Part shown: one piece after another, positions 20,311-28,943 of the stretch
Numbering within the stretch: the stretch's first letter is position 1
Layout of the letters: every line of letters starts with the position of its first letter
Source: Planctomycetota bacterium
GTDB taxonomy: Bacteria > Planctomycetota > UBA1135 > GCA-002686595
DNA length: 64,000 nt
Reading direction: 5' to 3'
NCBI GenBank assembly: GCA_016714045.1
Contig: JADJNY010000001.1
Coordinates: forward strand, 620,001-684,000
Made by a program: the position numbers and the translations under genes
Notes under the pieces: generated by a model
Told to the model about the DNA's origin: nothing
Database searches by the model: none
Seen by the model: the letters and a program-made list of their open reading frames with translations, nothing else

Positions 20311-21389
20311 GCTTCCTGAAACGACTCCTGTCCCACGGTCGCGTGCGCTCCGCGGAGAAGCGCCTCTCCGAGGACCCGAGCTCCAAGAGTTACGCCGAGC
20401 TGGCCCAGGAACACGCGGTGCACGGCGAGATCGGCGACGCGCTGCGCGTGGCCGAGGAGGGCCTGAAGCTCCACCCGCAGGACGGCGAGCTGAAGCGCGT
20501 GCACGAGCGCGTGCGCCAGGTCTCGCTCGAAGGCCGAATGCGTGAGCTCACGCAGCAGCTCAAGACGGCGCCGCGCCCCGCGGTGTGGTCGGAGCTCTGC
20601 GAGATCCTCGTCGACTCGGGCCGCGTCGCCCGCGCGGAGGACCTCGCGATCGAGTGGTACCAGACGACAAAGCACGCGGAGGCGAGCTACTGGCGCGCGC
20701 GCGCTCGCGCCGAGCGCTTCTTCGCCGACAAGCGCCGCGACGACGGACGTCTCGCGTTCGAGCTCATCTCGTCCGCGGAAGAGATGCTCCCGAGCGATCC
20801 GCGGCCGCACCGGCTGCGCTTGCAGCTCGCCTCGCGCTGCGGGGCGTGGATCGAAGCGCGGCGCGCGCTCGCGCGGCTGCTCGAGCTCCAGCCCGGGGAT
20901 CCCGCGCTCGAGGCGCGCTTCCGCACCGTGGCGACGCTCGCCGAGAAGGCCCGTACCGTCGATCAGGCGTTGCGCGAGGTCGAGAAGACCGGCCGACTCG
21001 TCGACGAGGAGCCCAGCGACGCGCGGCCGGCCACGGGTGGCGACGTCCGCCCGCTACTCCAGAACCTGGCGCGCGAGTCGGGGGTCCGAGGCGTGTTCTA
21101 CGTGCGCGGTGCGACCGCGCTCGTGCAAGGTCCCAAGGGGCCGACCGCCGATCGCATGGCCCGCGGTGTGCGCGAGGTCGTCGGCAGCTGCCGCACCGCC
21201 GCTCGCCGGCTCGGCCTCGGCCAAGCGATCGAGGTCTCGCTCGAAGGTGAGTTCGGCACGCTGCAGATCCGTCCGGACGAGGTCGCTTCCGCGGCCGTCT
21301 GGTGCGCGGGCGAGGTCGGCCGGAACCACGAAGCCGGACTGCGCGACATCCTCGCGCGGAGCGGCACCGAATCGGAGGTGGACGCGTGA
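20307..21389 (+). CDS. TPR protein with C-terminal roadblock-like domain
   Basis: A 360-residue soluble protein. Residues about 20-215 are TPR-like helical repeats (YAELAQEHAVHGEIGDALRVA, SELCEILVDSGRVARAEDLA, ARRALARLLELQPGDP). Residues about 240-350 resemble a roadblock/LC7 fold: LARESGVRGVFYVRGATALVQG, then a long helix, then QAIEVSLEGEFGTLQI. Roadblock domains act as GTPase partners or activators. It overlaps the upstream gene by four bases (ATGA) and the next gene by GTGA, so the set is translationally coupled. The roadblock call rests on fold pattern only. Confidence 0.7.
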   Translation: MSFLKRLLSHGRVRSAEKRLSEDPSSKSYAELAQEHAVHGEIGDALRVAEEGLKLHPQDGELKRVHERVRQVSLEGRMRELTQQLKTAPRPAVWSELCEILVDSGRVARAEDLAIEWYQTTKHAEASYWRARARAERFFADKRRDDGRLAFELISSAEEMLPSDPRPHRLRLQLASRCGAWIEARRALARLLELQPGDPALEARFRTVATLAEKARTVDQALREVEKTGRLVDEEPSDARPATGGDVRPLLQNLARESGVRGVFYVRGATALVQGPKGPTADRMARGVREVVGSCRTAARRLGLGQAIEVSLEGEFGTLQIRPDEVASAAVWCAGEVGRNHEAGLRDILARSGTESEVDA

Positions 21390-21922
21390 AGACCGTACTC
21401 GACCCGCTGGCGCGCATCCCCGGAGTGCGCCTCGCCGCGCTCATCTCGTCGGACGGCGTTCCGATCGACGTGCGCCGCAACGAATCGACGCACGCCCGTC
21501 GCGAAGGGAAGGATTCGAAGGACGCTCCGGACGGGAGCGCGGAGGACCTGAATGCGCTTGCGGCGCTCTCGTCGAGCTGGATCTCCGAGGTCACGCGCGC
21601 CGTCGCGCCGATGTCCTGGGACGTCCCGAAGCGACTCGTGCTGCACGCTGCGCGCGGGACCTTGATCGTCGTGCAAGCACCGCGAGCGCTGCTGCTCGTC
21701 GTGCTCGAAGGTGGCGTGCGGCCGGAGGAGATGCGGCTCCCCATGGGCGTCGCGATCGCACGCATGGAGCGCCACCTGCGCGCCATCGAGCCGAAGGCCG
21801 CCGATCCGTCGCGCGCGCCAACCGACCCGCCCGGGATCTTCCCGGCTCAGAAGACCGCTTCGAAGGGAGCGGAACCCATCCACGCGAAAGGCAACGAGGT
21901 CCCCAAGGGTTCTGGGGAGTGA
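21386..21922 (+). CDS. roadblock/LC7 domain protein
   Basis: A 178-residue protein starting at GTG 21386, overlapping the previous stop (GTGA) with GGAGGT upstream. It opens with a roadblock signature (VLDPLARIPGVRLAALISSDGVPID) and continues with a helix and strands RLVLHAARGTLIVVQA and LLLVVLEGG. The C-terminal 45 residues are Pro/Ala/Lys-rich and probably disordered. In bacteria such proteins (MglB type) pair with MglA-like GTPases as activating or positioning partners. The GTPase gene follows four bases later. Confidence 0.8.
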   Translation: MKTVLDPLARIPGVRLAALISSDGVPIDVRRNESTHARREGKDSKDAPDGSAEDLNALAALSSSWISEVTRAVAPMSWDVPKRLVLHAARGTLIVVQAPRALLLVVLEGGVRPEEMRLPMGVAIARMERHLRAIEPKAADPSRAPTDPPGIFPAQKTASKGAEPIHAKGNEVPKGSGE

Positions 21923-21925
21923 AGC

Positions 21926-23251
21926 ATGGTCCAGATCAATTTTGCCCAGAAGCAGGTCAACGCGAAGGTCGTCTACTACGGGCCCGGTATGTCGGGCAAG
22001 ACGACCAACCTGGAGATCGTCCACCAGCGCGCGCCGTCGAACAACCGCGGCGATCTGACGAGCATCTCGACGGACGGCGATCGCACGCTGTTCTTCGACT
22101 TCATGCCGCTCGACCTCGGAACGGTCGCCGGCATGCGAACGTGCTTTCAGATCTACACGGTGCCCGGCCAGGTCTACTACAACTCGACGCGCAAGCTCGT
22201 GTTGCAGGGCGTGGACGGCGTGGTGTTCGTCGCGGACTCCTCGACCGCGATGCTCGAGGAGAACCTCGAGTCGCTCCGGAACCTGGAGCAGAACCTGAAC
22301 GAGTACGGGAAGAGCCTCGCGACTGTTCCGCACGTCATCCAGTTCAACAAGCGCGACCTCCCCGACGCGATGTCGATCGAGGATCTGAACCGCATGCTGA
22401 ACGTGCACAACGCGCCGTTCTTCGAAGCCGTGGCCAACACGGGGCAGGGCGTGTTCCCGACCCTGAAGGCACTCGCCGCGCGCGTGCTGGAGACGATTCA
22501 CAGCGGCGCTCGCTCGACGAACTCGCAGCCCGCCCCCGCGGCGCCCGTGGCGCAAGCGCCGATCGCCGCCGCGAAGACGGGCTTCTACGGCGCGCCGACG
22601 GCCTCGCCCGGCGCGATGGCCGCGGCGCAGCGCGCGCTGCAGCAGACCGGGTACCACGCCGCCGTCCAGGCGCCCGCGGGGATCCCGCAACGCATGGCCG
22701 CGGTTCCGCCGCCGCTCGCGCAGCCGATGCCGATCGCGGCTCAGACCCACGGCATGCCGCAGGGCCTGGCAGGGACGCCCCAGCCGGGGATGGTCCCGAT
22801 GGGCGGCCCGCAGGCGGGCTATGGCGGTGCGCCGCAGATGGCATCGCCGTCGGCGCCGCCGATGATGTCGTCTCCGCAAGCGCCGGCGGGGCCGATCCCG
22901 CAGGCGAACGGCAGTCTGCGCATGGCGGGGCAACAGCCCGCGATGGAGTCGCACTCGACCACGGCGACGATGAGCCACATGGGTGGCTCTGCGCCGCAGC
23001 CGACGTCGCTCCAGATGATGCGTCCGGACGTCGGCACGCCCGTGAAGCGCTCCGCGCCCGCGGCGCGCCCGCAGGCGAAGCCGGACGCGCGTTCCTCCAC
23101 GCCTCCCGCTGGCCGCGGCACTCCGGCGCCGGCGCCCACGCCTCAGACCCAGCCCAAGAAGGGCAAGGGGATGATGTACGCCGCGATCTTCGTGTTCGTG
23201 GCGCTGGGCATCGGCGCGGTGGTGGCCAAGGTCGTTCTCAAGGTCTTCTGA
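21926..23251 (+). CDS. MglA-like small GTPase with disordered linker and C-terminal tail anchor
   Basis: A 441-residue protein. Residues 1-195 are an MglA GTPase close to the Myxococcus form: P-loop GPGMSGKTT (19-27), DRTLFFDFMPL, YTVPGQVYY (switch II) and QFNKRDLP (base recognition). The arginine-finger mechanism of partner roadblocks would apply. Unlike free MglA (about 195 residues), it continues with some 215 residues rich in Pro, Ala, Gln and Met. It ends in a basic KKGKG stretch and one helix (MMYAAIFVFVALGIGAVVA) at the very C-terminus, which looks like a tail anchor. The GTPase would therefore be fixed to a membrane by a flexible tether. Confidence 0.92.
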   Translation: MVQINFAQKQVNAKVVYYGPGMSGKTTNLEIVHQRAPSNNRGDLTSISTDGDRTLFFDFMPLDLGTVAGMRTCFQIYTVPGQVYYNSTRKLVLQGVDGVVFVADSSTAMLEENLESLRNLEQNLNEYGKSLATVPHVIQFNKRDLPDAMSIEDLNRMLNVHNAPFFEAVANTGQGVFPTLKALAARVLETIHSGARSTNSQPAPAAPVAQAPIAAAKTGFYGAPTASPGAMAAAQRALQQTGYHAAVQAPAGIPQRMAAVPPPLAQPMPIAAQTHGMPQGLAGTPQPGMVPMGGPQAGYGGAPQMASPSAPPMMSSPQAPAGPIPQANGSLRMAGQQPAMESHSTTATMSHMGGSAPQPTSLQMMRPDVGTPVKRSAPAARPQAKPDARSSTPPAGRGTPAPAPTPQTQPKKGKGMMYAAIFVFVALGIGAVVAKVVLKVF

Positions 23252-23263
23252 TCGAGGTTGCAC

Positions 23264-23770
23264 ATGGGTACTCGCGAACAAAAGCTCCGCAGCGATCGCC
23301 TTGTTTTCTACAAGAGCGATGTGACCAAGCTCGAAGGCGAGCTCGACGGCTTCCTCGAGCTCTCGGGGGCGCGTTCGGCCCTGCTCATCGACCGTGAAGG
23401 CCACCTCGTGACCAAACGCGGCGAAGTGCAGCAGAACTCGCTCGACTCCATCTCCGCCCTCGTCGCGGGCTCGTTCGCCGCGACGCGCGAGATGGCGCGG
23501 CTCCTCGGCGAAGAGGAGTTCAGCACGCTCTACCACCAGGGACAGCGTGACTCGATCCAGGTCTCGCTCGTCGGCGATCGCGCGCTCTTCGCGGTCGTCT
23601 TCGACGAGCGCACGAACCTGGGCATGGTCCGCTACTACGCCTCCGAGACGACGCGCCGCCTGGACGTGGTCTTGAACGAGGTCGCGAACCGCGCCGAGGG
23701 CGAAGGCGAGGAGTCGCTCGCAAGCGACTTCTCGAAGTCGGCTACGGCGGCGCTCGACAAGCTGTTCTGA
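23264..23770 (+). CDS. roadblock/LC7 domain protein (MglB-like)
   Basis: A 168-residue protein whose core (LEGELDGFLELSGARSALLIDREGHLVT, then SLDSISALVAGSFAATREMARLLGE, then DSIQVSLVGDRALFAVVFD) is the roadblock fold. It is the nearest to MglB, the GTPase-activating partner of MglA. ATG 23264 is preferred; GAGGTT lies just upstream, and an in-frame TTG at 23258 is the alternative. It follows the GTPase gene by 12 bases and closes the five-gene operon. The C-terminal helix (SLASDFSKSATAALDKLF) is an extension. Confidence 0.88.
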   Translation: MGTREQKLRSDRLVFYKSDVTKLEGELDGFLELSGARSALLIDREGHLVTKRGEVQQNSLDSISALVAGSFAATREMARLLGEEEFSTLYHQGQRDSIQVSLVGDRALFAVVFDERTNLGMVRYYASETTRRLDVVLNEVANRAEGEGEESLASDFSKSATAALDKLF

Positions 23771-23891
23771 TCGACGCGCGGGAGGTCTTGGGCGGCGGAG
23801 CACCACGGGGTGGGCCGCCGCGCTCCCTTTACTGGGGGAGGGACCCACGGGCCGCCTTCCGGGAGGGCGTCAAGGGACCCCCAGCCGGGGC

Positions 23892-23920
23892 TTGCAGCCC
23901 GGGGCGGGCTCGGATACCTT
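23892..23920 (+). promoter_or_regulatory. promoter for rpmB
   Basis: TTGCAG (23892-23897) and TACCTT (23915-23920) are separated by 17 bases, with the predicted start about 40 bases before the rpmB ATG. Confidence 0.45.
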
Positions 23921-23964
23921 TCTCCGCCCTCGTCCGGGATAGTCCCCCGGGGAACGGAACCCAC

Positions 23965-24219
23965 ATGGCACGAGTCTGCGAATTCTGCGAGAAGAGGACC
24001 GAGAGCGGCGGCATGGTCGCGCGTCGCGGTCTGGCGAAGAAGGATGGCGGTGTCGGTCTGCGTTGCACCGGCCGCTCGTTCCGCAAGTTCAAGCCGAACG
24101 TGCAGAAGGTCCGCGCGCTCGTCGGCGGCAAGGTCGTCCGCGTGCGCCTCTGCACGAAGTGCCTGAAGGCCGGCCGGATCGTCAAGGCCGTTCGCGGCCG
24201 CGTCCAGGCCGCCGGCTAG
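23965..24219 (+). CDS. rpmB: 50S ribosomal protein L28
   Basis: An 84-residue L28 of the large ribosomal subunit. The family segment TGRSFRKFKPNVQKVR is present. Two CxxC pairs (C5/C8 and C63/C66) mark the zinc-binding form. ATG 23965 gives the normal family length. It appears monocistronic, followed by a hairpin at 24245-24276. Confidence 0.95.
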   Translation: MARVCEFCEKRTESGGMVARRGLAKKDGGVGLRCTGRSFRKFKPNVQKVRALVGGKVVRVRLCTKCLKAGRIVKAVRGRVQAAG

Positions 24220-24244
24220 GCCGGCCGGGCGCTCACTCGAACTG

Positions 24245-24276
24245 CGGAGCCTGCGCGTCCCCACGCGCGGGCTCCG
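24245..24276 (+). terminator. hairpin after rpmB
   Basis: CGGAGCCTGCGCGT (24245-24258) pairs with ACGCGCGGGCTCCG (24263-24276), with one G-T pair, 25 bases after the rpmB stop. It is followed by TGTGCATTTCT, a weak T-rich tail. Confidence 0.55.
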
Positions 24277-24485
24277 TGTGCATTTCTCCGGGAGGTCCGC
24301 CGCGCGGTGGCGCTTCGGTCTGGACCGAAGTACGAGCACGGCTGTGCCGCGTGTCGTGGATGGCGACGTTAGGGCCGACCGGGAGAGCCTCGCGCGCGGG
24401 GCAGTTCATCGTCCGTGTCGCCCGACTTCGTCAGGTGCGCGCGGTGAGACCTGCGCGTGGACACCCGCGCGAGCTGCCCCGCGCA

Positions 24486-24629
24486 GGCAGACCCGTGCAC
24501 GCAGACCCGTGCACGCAGACTCGAGCACGCAGACCCGAGCACGCAGACCCGAGCACGCAGACCCGAGCACGCAGACCCGAGCACGCAGACCCGAGCACGC
24601 AGACCCGAGCACGCAGACCCGAGCACGCA
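24486..24629. repeat. 14-bp tandem repeat (minisatellite)
   Basis: The unit ACGCAGACCCGAGC is repeated head to tail about ten times. The first three copies are diverged (CCCGTGC and CTCGAGC variants) and the rest are nearly identical. Because 14 is not a multiple of three, all frames are open through it, which explains several spurious reading frames. Confidence 0.9.
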
Positions 24630-25097
24630 ACATCGGCGCGTCGAGCCACGCCGACTTTTTTTGTGCGGACGCAGTTCGTCCCCGAGTGCGAGCGTGCGGC
24701 AACGCGCACGGGCCTCGACGGTGCAGACCCGCGGCGCGATGTCGCCGCATGTGAACGCGCGTCCTGGCGCTCGCGGCGTGCATTGCACGAGACCACGAAG
24801 CTTGCGTTCGGCAACGACTTAGAAGCGCACTCTCGCCGTCGTCGAAGGCCTCGTTCGCCCTCGCGTGTGCGGCGCGATCCGACGATCGTCGCGCGCGTGA
24901 GATCGTGCGCGCGCGAAGCTTCTGATCTGCATTTCGTTGCTCGGATCGAAAGCGTTCGCGGGCGCCATGGATCAAAAAGTTTCAAAAGCCTGGAAAGGAA
25001 ACGCGCACGCACGCCGATGGACTCGGTGATGTCGTGGGCGTGCGTCGTGAGGACGCACCCAAGCAACACGGACCACGAGTCCTAAGGAGTTTCTCTC

Positions 25098-25202
25098 ATG
25101 GCGATGAAGAAGGCGACGAGGAAGAAGGCTGGCCGCAAGGGCGCTCGCAAGGTCGGTGGCCGCAAGAAGGCCGCCCGCAAGGGCAAGCGCGGCAAGAAGT
25201 GA
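25098..25202 (+). CDS. 34-residue histone H1-like basic peptide
   Basis: A very short gene: ATG 25098, stop 25200-25202, with AAGGAG eight bases upstream. About half of its 34 residues are Lys or Arg, arranged as repeats of the type KKAGRKGARK and KKAARKGKRGKK with Ala and Gly, and there are no acidic residues. This composition matches the tails of histone H1-like and Hc1-type nucleoid proteins, so DNA binding is likely. It lies 21 bases before an HU gene and the two share one terminator, consistent with a chromatin operon. Confidence 0.8.
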   Translation: MAMKKATRKKAGRKGARKVGGRKKAARKGKRGKK

Positions 25203-25223
25203 GACGCGTTCGGGAGGCTCGAT

Positions 25224-25493
25224 ATGAACAAGAGCCACCTGATCGCTCACGTCGCGGAGGAGCTGCGAACCTCGAAACTGCAGGCCGCGCTCCTGGTCGA
25301 GACGGTTCTCAAGGGAATCCAGAAGGGGCTCGAGTCGGATCAGAGCGTCACGCTCACCGGCTTCGGCACCTTCGAGCTCAAGCCGCGCAAAGCGCGCGTG
25401 GGCCGCAACCCGCACACGGGTGAGCCCATCTCGATCGCACCCGGCAAACGCGTCGGGTTCCGCGTCGGGAAGGCGCTGAAGGACTCCTTCTAG
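25224..25493 (+). CDS. HU/IHF family DNA-binding protein
   Basis: An 89-residue member of the HU/IHF family. It starts MNKSHLIAHVAEEL, has the core VTLTGFGTFELKPRKARVGRNPHTGEPI, including the DNA-bending Arg-Asn-Pro arm, and ends GFRVGKALKDSF. It binds and bends DNA in the nucleoid. GGGAGG precedes the ATG. It is probably co-transcribed with the basic peptide gene upstream. Confidence 0.95.
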   Translation: MNKSHLIAHVAEELRTSKLQAALLVETVLKGIQKGLESDQSVTLTGFGTFELKPRKARVGRNPHTGEPISIAPGKRVGFRVGKALKDSF

Positions 25494-25521
25494 GACCGAC
25501 GGACCCCCCGAGTCGTATCAC

Positions 25522-25564
25522 AGGCCCTGCGGACGATAACCCGTCCGCAGGGCCTTCCTGTTTC
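25522..25564 (+). terminator. terminator of the histone-like/HU operon
   Basis: AGGCCCTGCGGAC (25522-25534) pairs perfectly with GTCCGCAGGGCCT (25543-25555) and is followed by TCCTGTTTCG. It lies 28 bases after the HU stop. Confidence 0.75.
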
Positions 25565-25633
25565 GATGCGGCTCGACGCGCCCCGTCGGACGCGCGCGGC
25601 CAAGGGCGTGCAGACGCGGTGGGGAGACCGCGC

Positions 25634-27199
25634 TCACGGACGAGGCGCAGGTCCGCCGCGCACCCGCCACAGGGTCGAGGGCGTGCCGCGCACGTTGTCG
25701 TGTCGCACGGCCGTGAGCCCGACGCGCTCGAGCGCCTGAGCGAGAGGTTCGTCCCGCCAGAGCTTGTCCTCGAAGATCACGAGCCCACCGGGGTGCCGAT
25801 CCGACCAGCGGGCGAGCTCCTCGACCTCGCGCAGATCGTCGACGTGGCGCCGCCCCGTCATCCAGTTGTAGAACCCCGCCTGCGCCGAGCGCAGCGTCGC
25901 GAGCGGGGTCGTCGGCTCCCGCTCGAGCTCGCGCGCGAACTCGTGCGGCAGGAGCAGCGTGCCAAAGGCGCGTTCGACGGGCAGCAGGAGCGCCGCGATC
26001 GACAGGCAGGTCGCGGCGAGCAGGTGTCGCGGGCGCGAGTTCGGGTGCGCACCCACGACCGCCGCCGCGATCCCCGCTGCGAACGCGAGCCCAAGCAGCA
26101 TGCCGAACCCGCGCGACGCCGCGAGCTCGATCGACGAGGGCCCGTATCGATCGAGGAGCTCGCCGCGGTGGGACCAGGTGTAAGCGAGCGCAGAGGCGAA
26201 GCCGACGCCCATCCCCACGACCGGCGCGCGGACGAGCAGGCGGGGCGCGCGCTCGATCCTCCGCGCCACGAGCACCGCGAGCATCGGGAAGAGCGGCAGG
26301 ACGTAGTGAGGGAGCTTCCCCGGGAAGGCCGAGAACAGGACGAGCGGCACGAGGATCGCCCAGGGCAAACGGCTCACGAAAGCCGTGCGCGGCTCGACGT
26401 CCCAGCGTCCGAAGAAGACGCCCGTCGCGGGGAGCAGGCCGACCGCGAGCACCCCGAGGAAGAACCACGGCCCCTGCTCGTGCGACGAGGCGCCCGCGAT
26501 GCGCTCCGCCGTCTGTTGCCACCAGAGCTCGCGCTGGAACTCGGGTCCGCCGAGCCAGCCGGCGAAGAGCGCCCACAGCGCGAGCGGAACGAACGCGAGG
26601 AGCCCGAGGATCACGGCGCGCCCTGCGCGCGCCAGCCCGCCGCGCCCGGAGTCGGCGGGCTCGGCCGCCCAGAGCAGCGGAAGGAGCGAGAGGAGCGCCG
26701 CCGGCCCCTTCGTGAGCAACGCCGCGCTCGCCGCGACCCACGCGAAAGCGCTCCGGCCCGCGGACCACGCCCAGACCGCGAGCACGACGAACGCGGTGAG
26801 GAGCGCGTCGAAGTAGAGGACGTGCGCGTAGACGAGCGGCACGACGAACGCCGCCTGTGCCCAACCAGCGAGCGGTGCGCCGTGACGCCGGCCGAGCCGC
26901 GCCGTGCCGTACACGGTGAGCGCCGAGGCGAGCACGGGGATCGTGCGCAGGCCGTACTCGAGGCCTGGACCGAGCTTCCCGAGCAGGACGCCGAGCCACA
27001 GGAGCAGGGGCGGCTTGTGCGAGTAGGGCTCGCCGTTCAGGGTCAGGAGCCACGGACCGTTCCAGTCCATCTCGCGCGCGACCTGCAGGTAGCGCGTCTC
27101 GTCGAGCGGGAGCCCGGGGCGGAGCGCGAGCCCGACGAGACCGCTCGCGAGGACGACGAGCGCCGGCAGGAGGACGTCGCGCCGCGTGCTCGTCTCCAT
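25634..27199 (-). CDS. ArnT/PMT-type GT-C glycosyltransferase
   Basis: A 521-residue membrane protein with about 12 helices. The N-terminal loop PLDETRYLQVAREMDWNGPW carries the acidic catalytic motif of ArnT and protein-mannosyltransferase enzymes, followed by YSHKPPLLLWLGVLLGKL. Such enzymes transfer a sugar from undecaprenyl phosphate to lipid A or another acceptor on the outer face of the inner membrane. It is the last gene of an operon with the GT2 enzyme, the LAB_N protein and metG, 22 bases after metG. Donor and acceptor are not determined. Confidence 0.85.
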   Translation of the reverse strand: METSTRRDVLLPALVVLASGLVGLALRPGLPLDETRYLQVAREMDWNGPWLLTLNGEPYSHKPPLLLWLGVLLGKLGPGLEYGLRTIPVLASALTVYGTARLGRRHGAPLAGWAQAAFVVPLVYAHVLYFDALLTAFVVLAVWAWSAGRSAFAWVAASAALLTKGPAALLSLLPLLWAAEPADSGRGGLARAGRAVILGLLAFVPLALWALFAGWLGGPEFQRELWWQQTAERIAGASSHEQGPWFFLGVLAVGLLPATGVFFGRWDVEPRTAFVSRLPWAILVPLVLFSAFPGKLPHYVLPLFPMLAVLVARRIERAPRLLVRAPVVGMGVGFASALAYTWSHRGELLDRYGPSSIELAASRGFGMLLGLAFAAGIAAAVVGAHPNSRPRHLLAATCLSIAALLLPVERAFGTLLLPHEFARELEREPTTPLATLRSAQAGFYNWMTGRRHVDDLREVEELARWSDRHPGGLVIFEDKLWRDEPLAQALERVGLTAVRHDNVRGTPSTLWRVRGGPAPRP

Positions 27200-27221
27200 G
27201 TCCGCTCGCCTGAGCCGCGCG

Positions 27222-28927
27222 CTAGGCGCGGGGCGCCTCGAGCCGCGCGACCTCGGCGGCGACGGTCGCGTCGTCGATCTTCGCGAAGAGGCCCTCGACG
27301 ACGCCGAGCTTGCGGCCCGCGGGGAGCGTGCGCCACGCGCCGGCGTGCGGCACGCCGGGCCACGGCTCCTTTCGCACGTCGCTCGTCTCGCCGAGCATCG
27401 TCCAGAGTGCCTGTGCCTTCCGCGGCATGAACGGCGCCATCCAGCGCGCGACCCACGCGAGCCACTGGCAGCACGTGTTCAAGGTCGACGCGGCGAGCAC
27501 GGGGTCGGTCTTGCGCAGCGTCCACGGCGCCGTGCGGTCGACGAACACGTTCGCGACGCGCGCGTTCTCGAGCAGCTGCTCCGCCGCGCGGCGGAACTTG
27601 AACTCGCGCACGTGCGCGCCGGGATCGCCGAACGCGCCGCACTCCGTGAGGATCGCGCGGTCGAGCTGCGCCTCGTGCGCCCCCTCGATGGCGGGGATCC
27701 GGCCCTCATAGTTCTTGTCGAGGAAGCGCAGAACACGCGTCACGAGGTTGCCGATCGTGTCGGCGAGCCCCGCGTTGTTGCACGCTTGGAAGTCCTGCCA
27801 GCGCCACTCCGAGTCCGCCGTCTCCGGCGCGCTCGCGAGCAGGTAGAAGCGCGCGGCTTCGGTGTCGAACCGCGCGCAGAAGTCCTCGATCGGGATCGTG
27901 CGCTTCTCCGACGTCGAGAACTTGCCGCCCTGCAGGTTGTAGAACTCGTTCGCGGGCACCTGCCACGGCAGGATCCAGTCGTCCTTCTGGCCGAAGAGCA
28001 TCGCGGGGAAGATGAGGCAGTGGAACGCGATGTTGTCCTTGCCGATGAAGTGGACGAGGCGCGATTCGGGGTCCTTCCACCAGCGCTTCCACGCGTCGGG
28101 GTCGCCCTTCGCGCGCGCCCATTCTTTCGTGAACGACACGTACCCGATGGGCGCGTCGAACCAGACGTAGAGCACCTTGCCCGCTCGCCGCCCGCGCGAT
28201 CCTCGGGCACCGGGATGCCCCAGCTCATGTCGCGCGTGATCGGGCGCGGACCGATCTCCGCGAGCTGGTTCCCGATGAAGCCCATGACGTTCGGCTTCCA
28301 CGGGTGCTCGCGGAACCACGCGCCGATGCCGTCGTCGCGGAGCTTCGCGAGGTCGAGGTACCAGTGCAGGGTGCTGCGCTTCTCGGGCGTCGTGCCGCAC
28401 ACCTTGCAGGCGACGACCTTCATCTTGAGCGGCTCGAGCTCCTGGCCGCAGCGCGGGCACTCGTTGCCGCGCGCCTTGTCGTGGCCGCACAGGTAGCACG
28501 TGCCGACGACGTAGCGGTCGGCGAGGAACATGCGGTCCTTCGGGCAGTAGAGCTGCTCGCTCGACTGCTTCGCGAGGTAGCCATTCCGATCGAGCCGGCG
28601 GAAGAACTCCTGGCTGGTCTCGCGATGCTCTTCACAGAGGCTCGTGCCCGACCACACGTCGAACTCGATCCCGAAGCGGTCGAACGTGTCCTTGATCGCC
28701 GTGCGCCACCGCGCGACGTACTCCGCGTAGGGGACGCCTTCCTGCTCCGCGTTGATCGTGATCGCGGTGCCGTGCTCGTCGCCGCCGCACACGTAGAGCA
28801 CCTCCTCGCCCTGCATGCGCAGCGTGCGCACGTAGACGTCGGCCGGCAGGTACGCGCCGGTCACGTGGCCGAAGTGGATCGGGCCGTTGCAGTAGGGGAG
28901 CGCGCTCGTGACGAGATAGCGGACCAA
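27222..28927 (-). CDS. metG: methionine-tRNA ligase, reading frame broken by one frameshift
   Basis: The sequence encodes a complete MetG in two frames. The N-terminal part (from ATG 28927) has SALPYCNGPIHFGH (HIGH motif) and the zinc knuckle CYLCGHDKARGNECPRCG. The C-terminal part has KVLYVWFDAPIGYVSF, the KMSKS-type loop GGKFSTSEKRTIP and a normal anticodon-binding domain ending ARLEAPRA. The break lies near 28180-28196; adding one G to the GGG at 28180-28182 restores a continuous 568-residue protein (…GGERGKVLYVWF…). Since MetG is essential and both halves are well preserved, sequence error is more likely than a dead gene. It lies 16 bases after the LAB_N gene. Confidence 0.9.
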
Positions 28928-28943
28928 GGGCGAGACCTCGCGA

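Larger units (their letters stand above)
24220..25097. other. long intergenic region without a supported gene
   Basis: About 880 bases lie between rpmB and the histone-like gene. It holds the rpmB hairpin, the 14-bp tandem repeat and presumably the promoter of the histone-like/HU pair. Many reading frames are open because of GC bias and the repeat, but none shows a start site or a recognisable protein. Confidence 0.6.

Noticed and set aside
24486..24629. CRISPR array
   Set aside because: The units are contiguous with no spacers and only 14 bp long.
24278..24975. Several open frames with repeated TQTRARRPEHADPS-like or RVCVLGSACSGL-like units
   Set aside because: They result from the 14-bp repeat being read in different frames; no ribosome binding site or non-repeat domain supports them.
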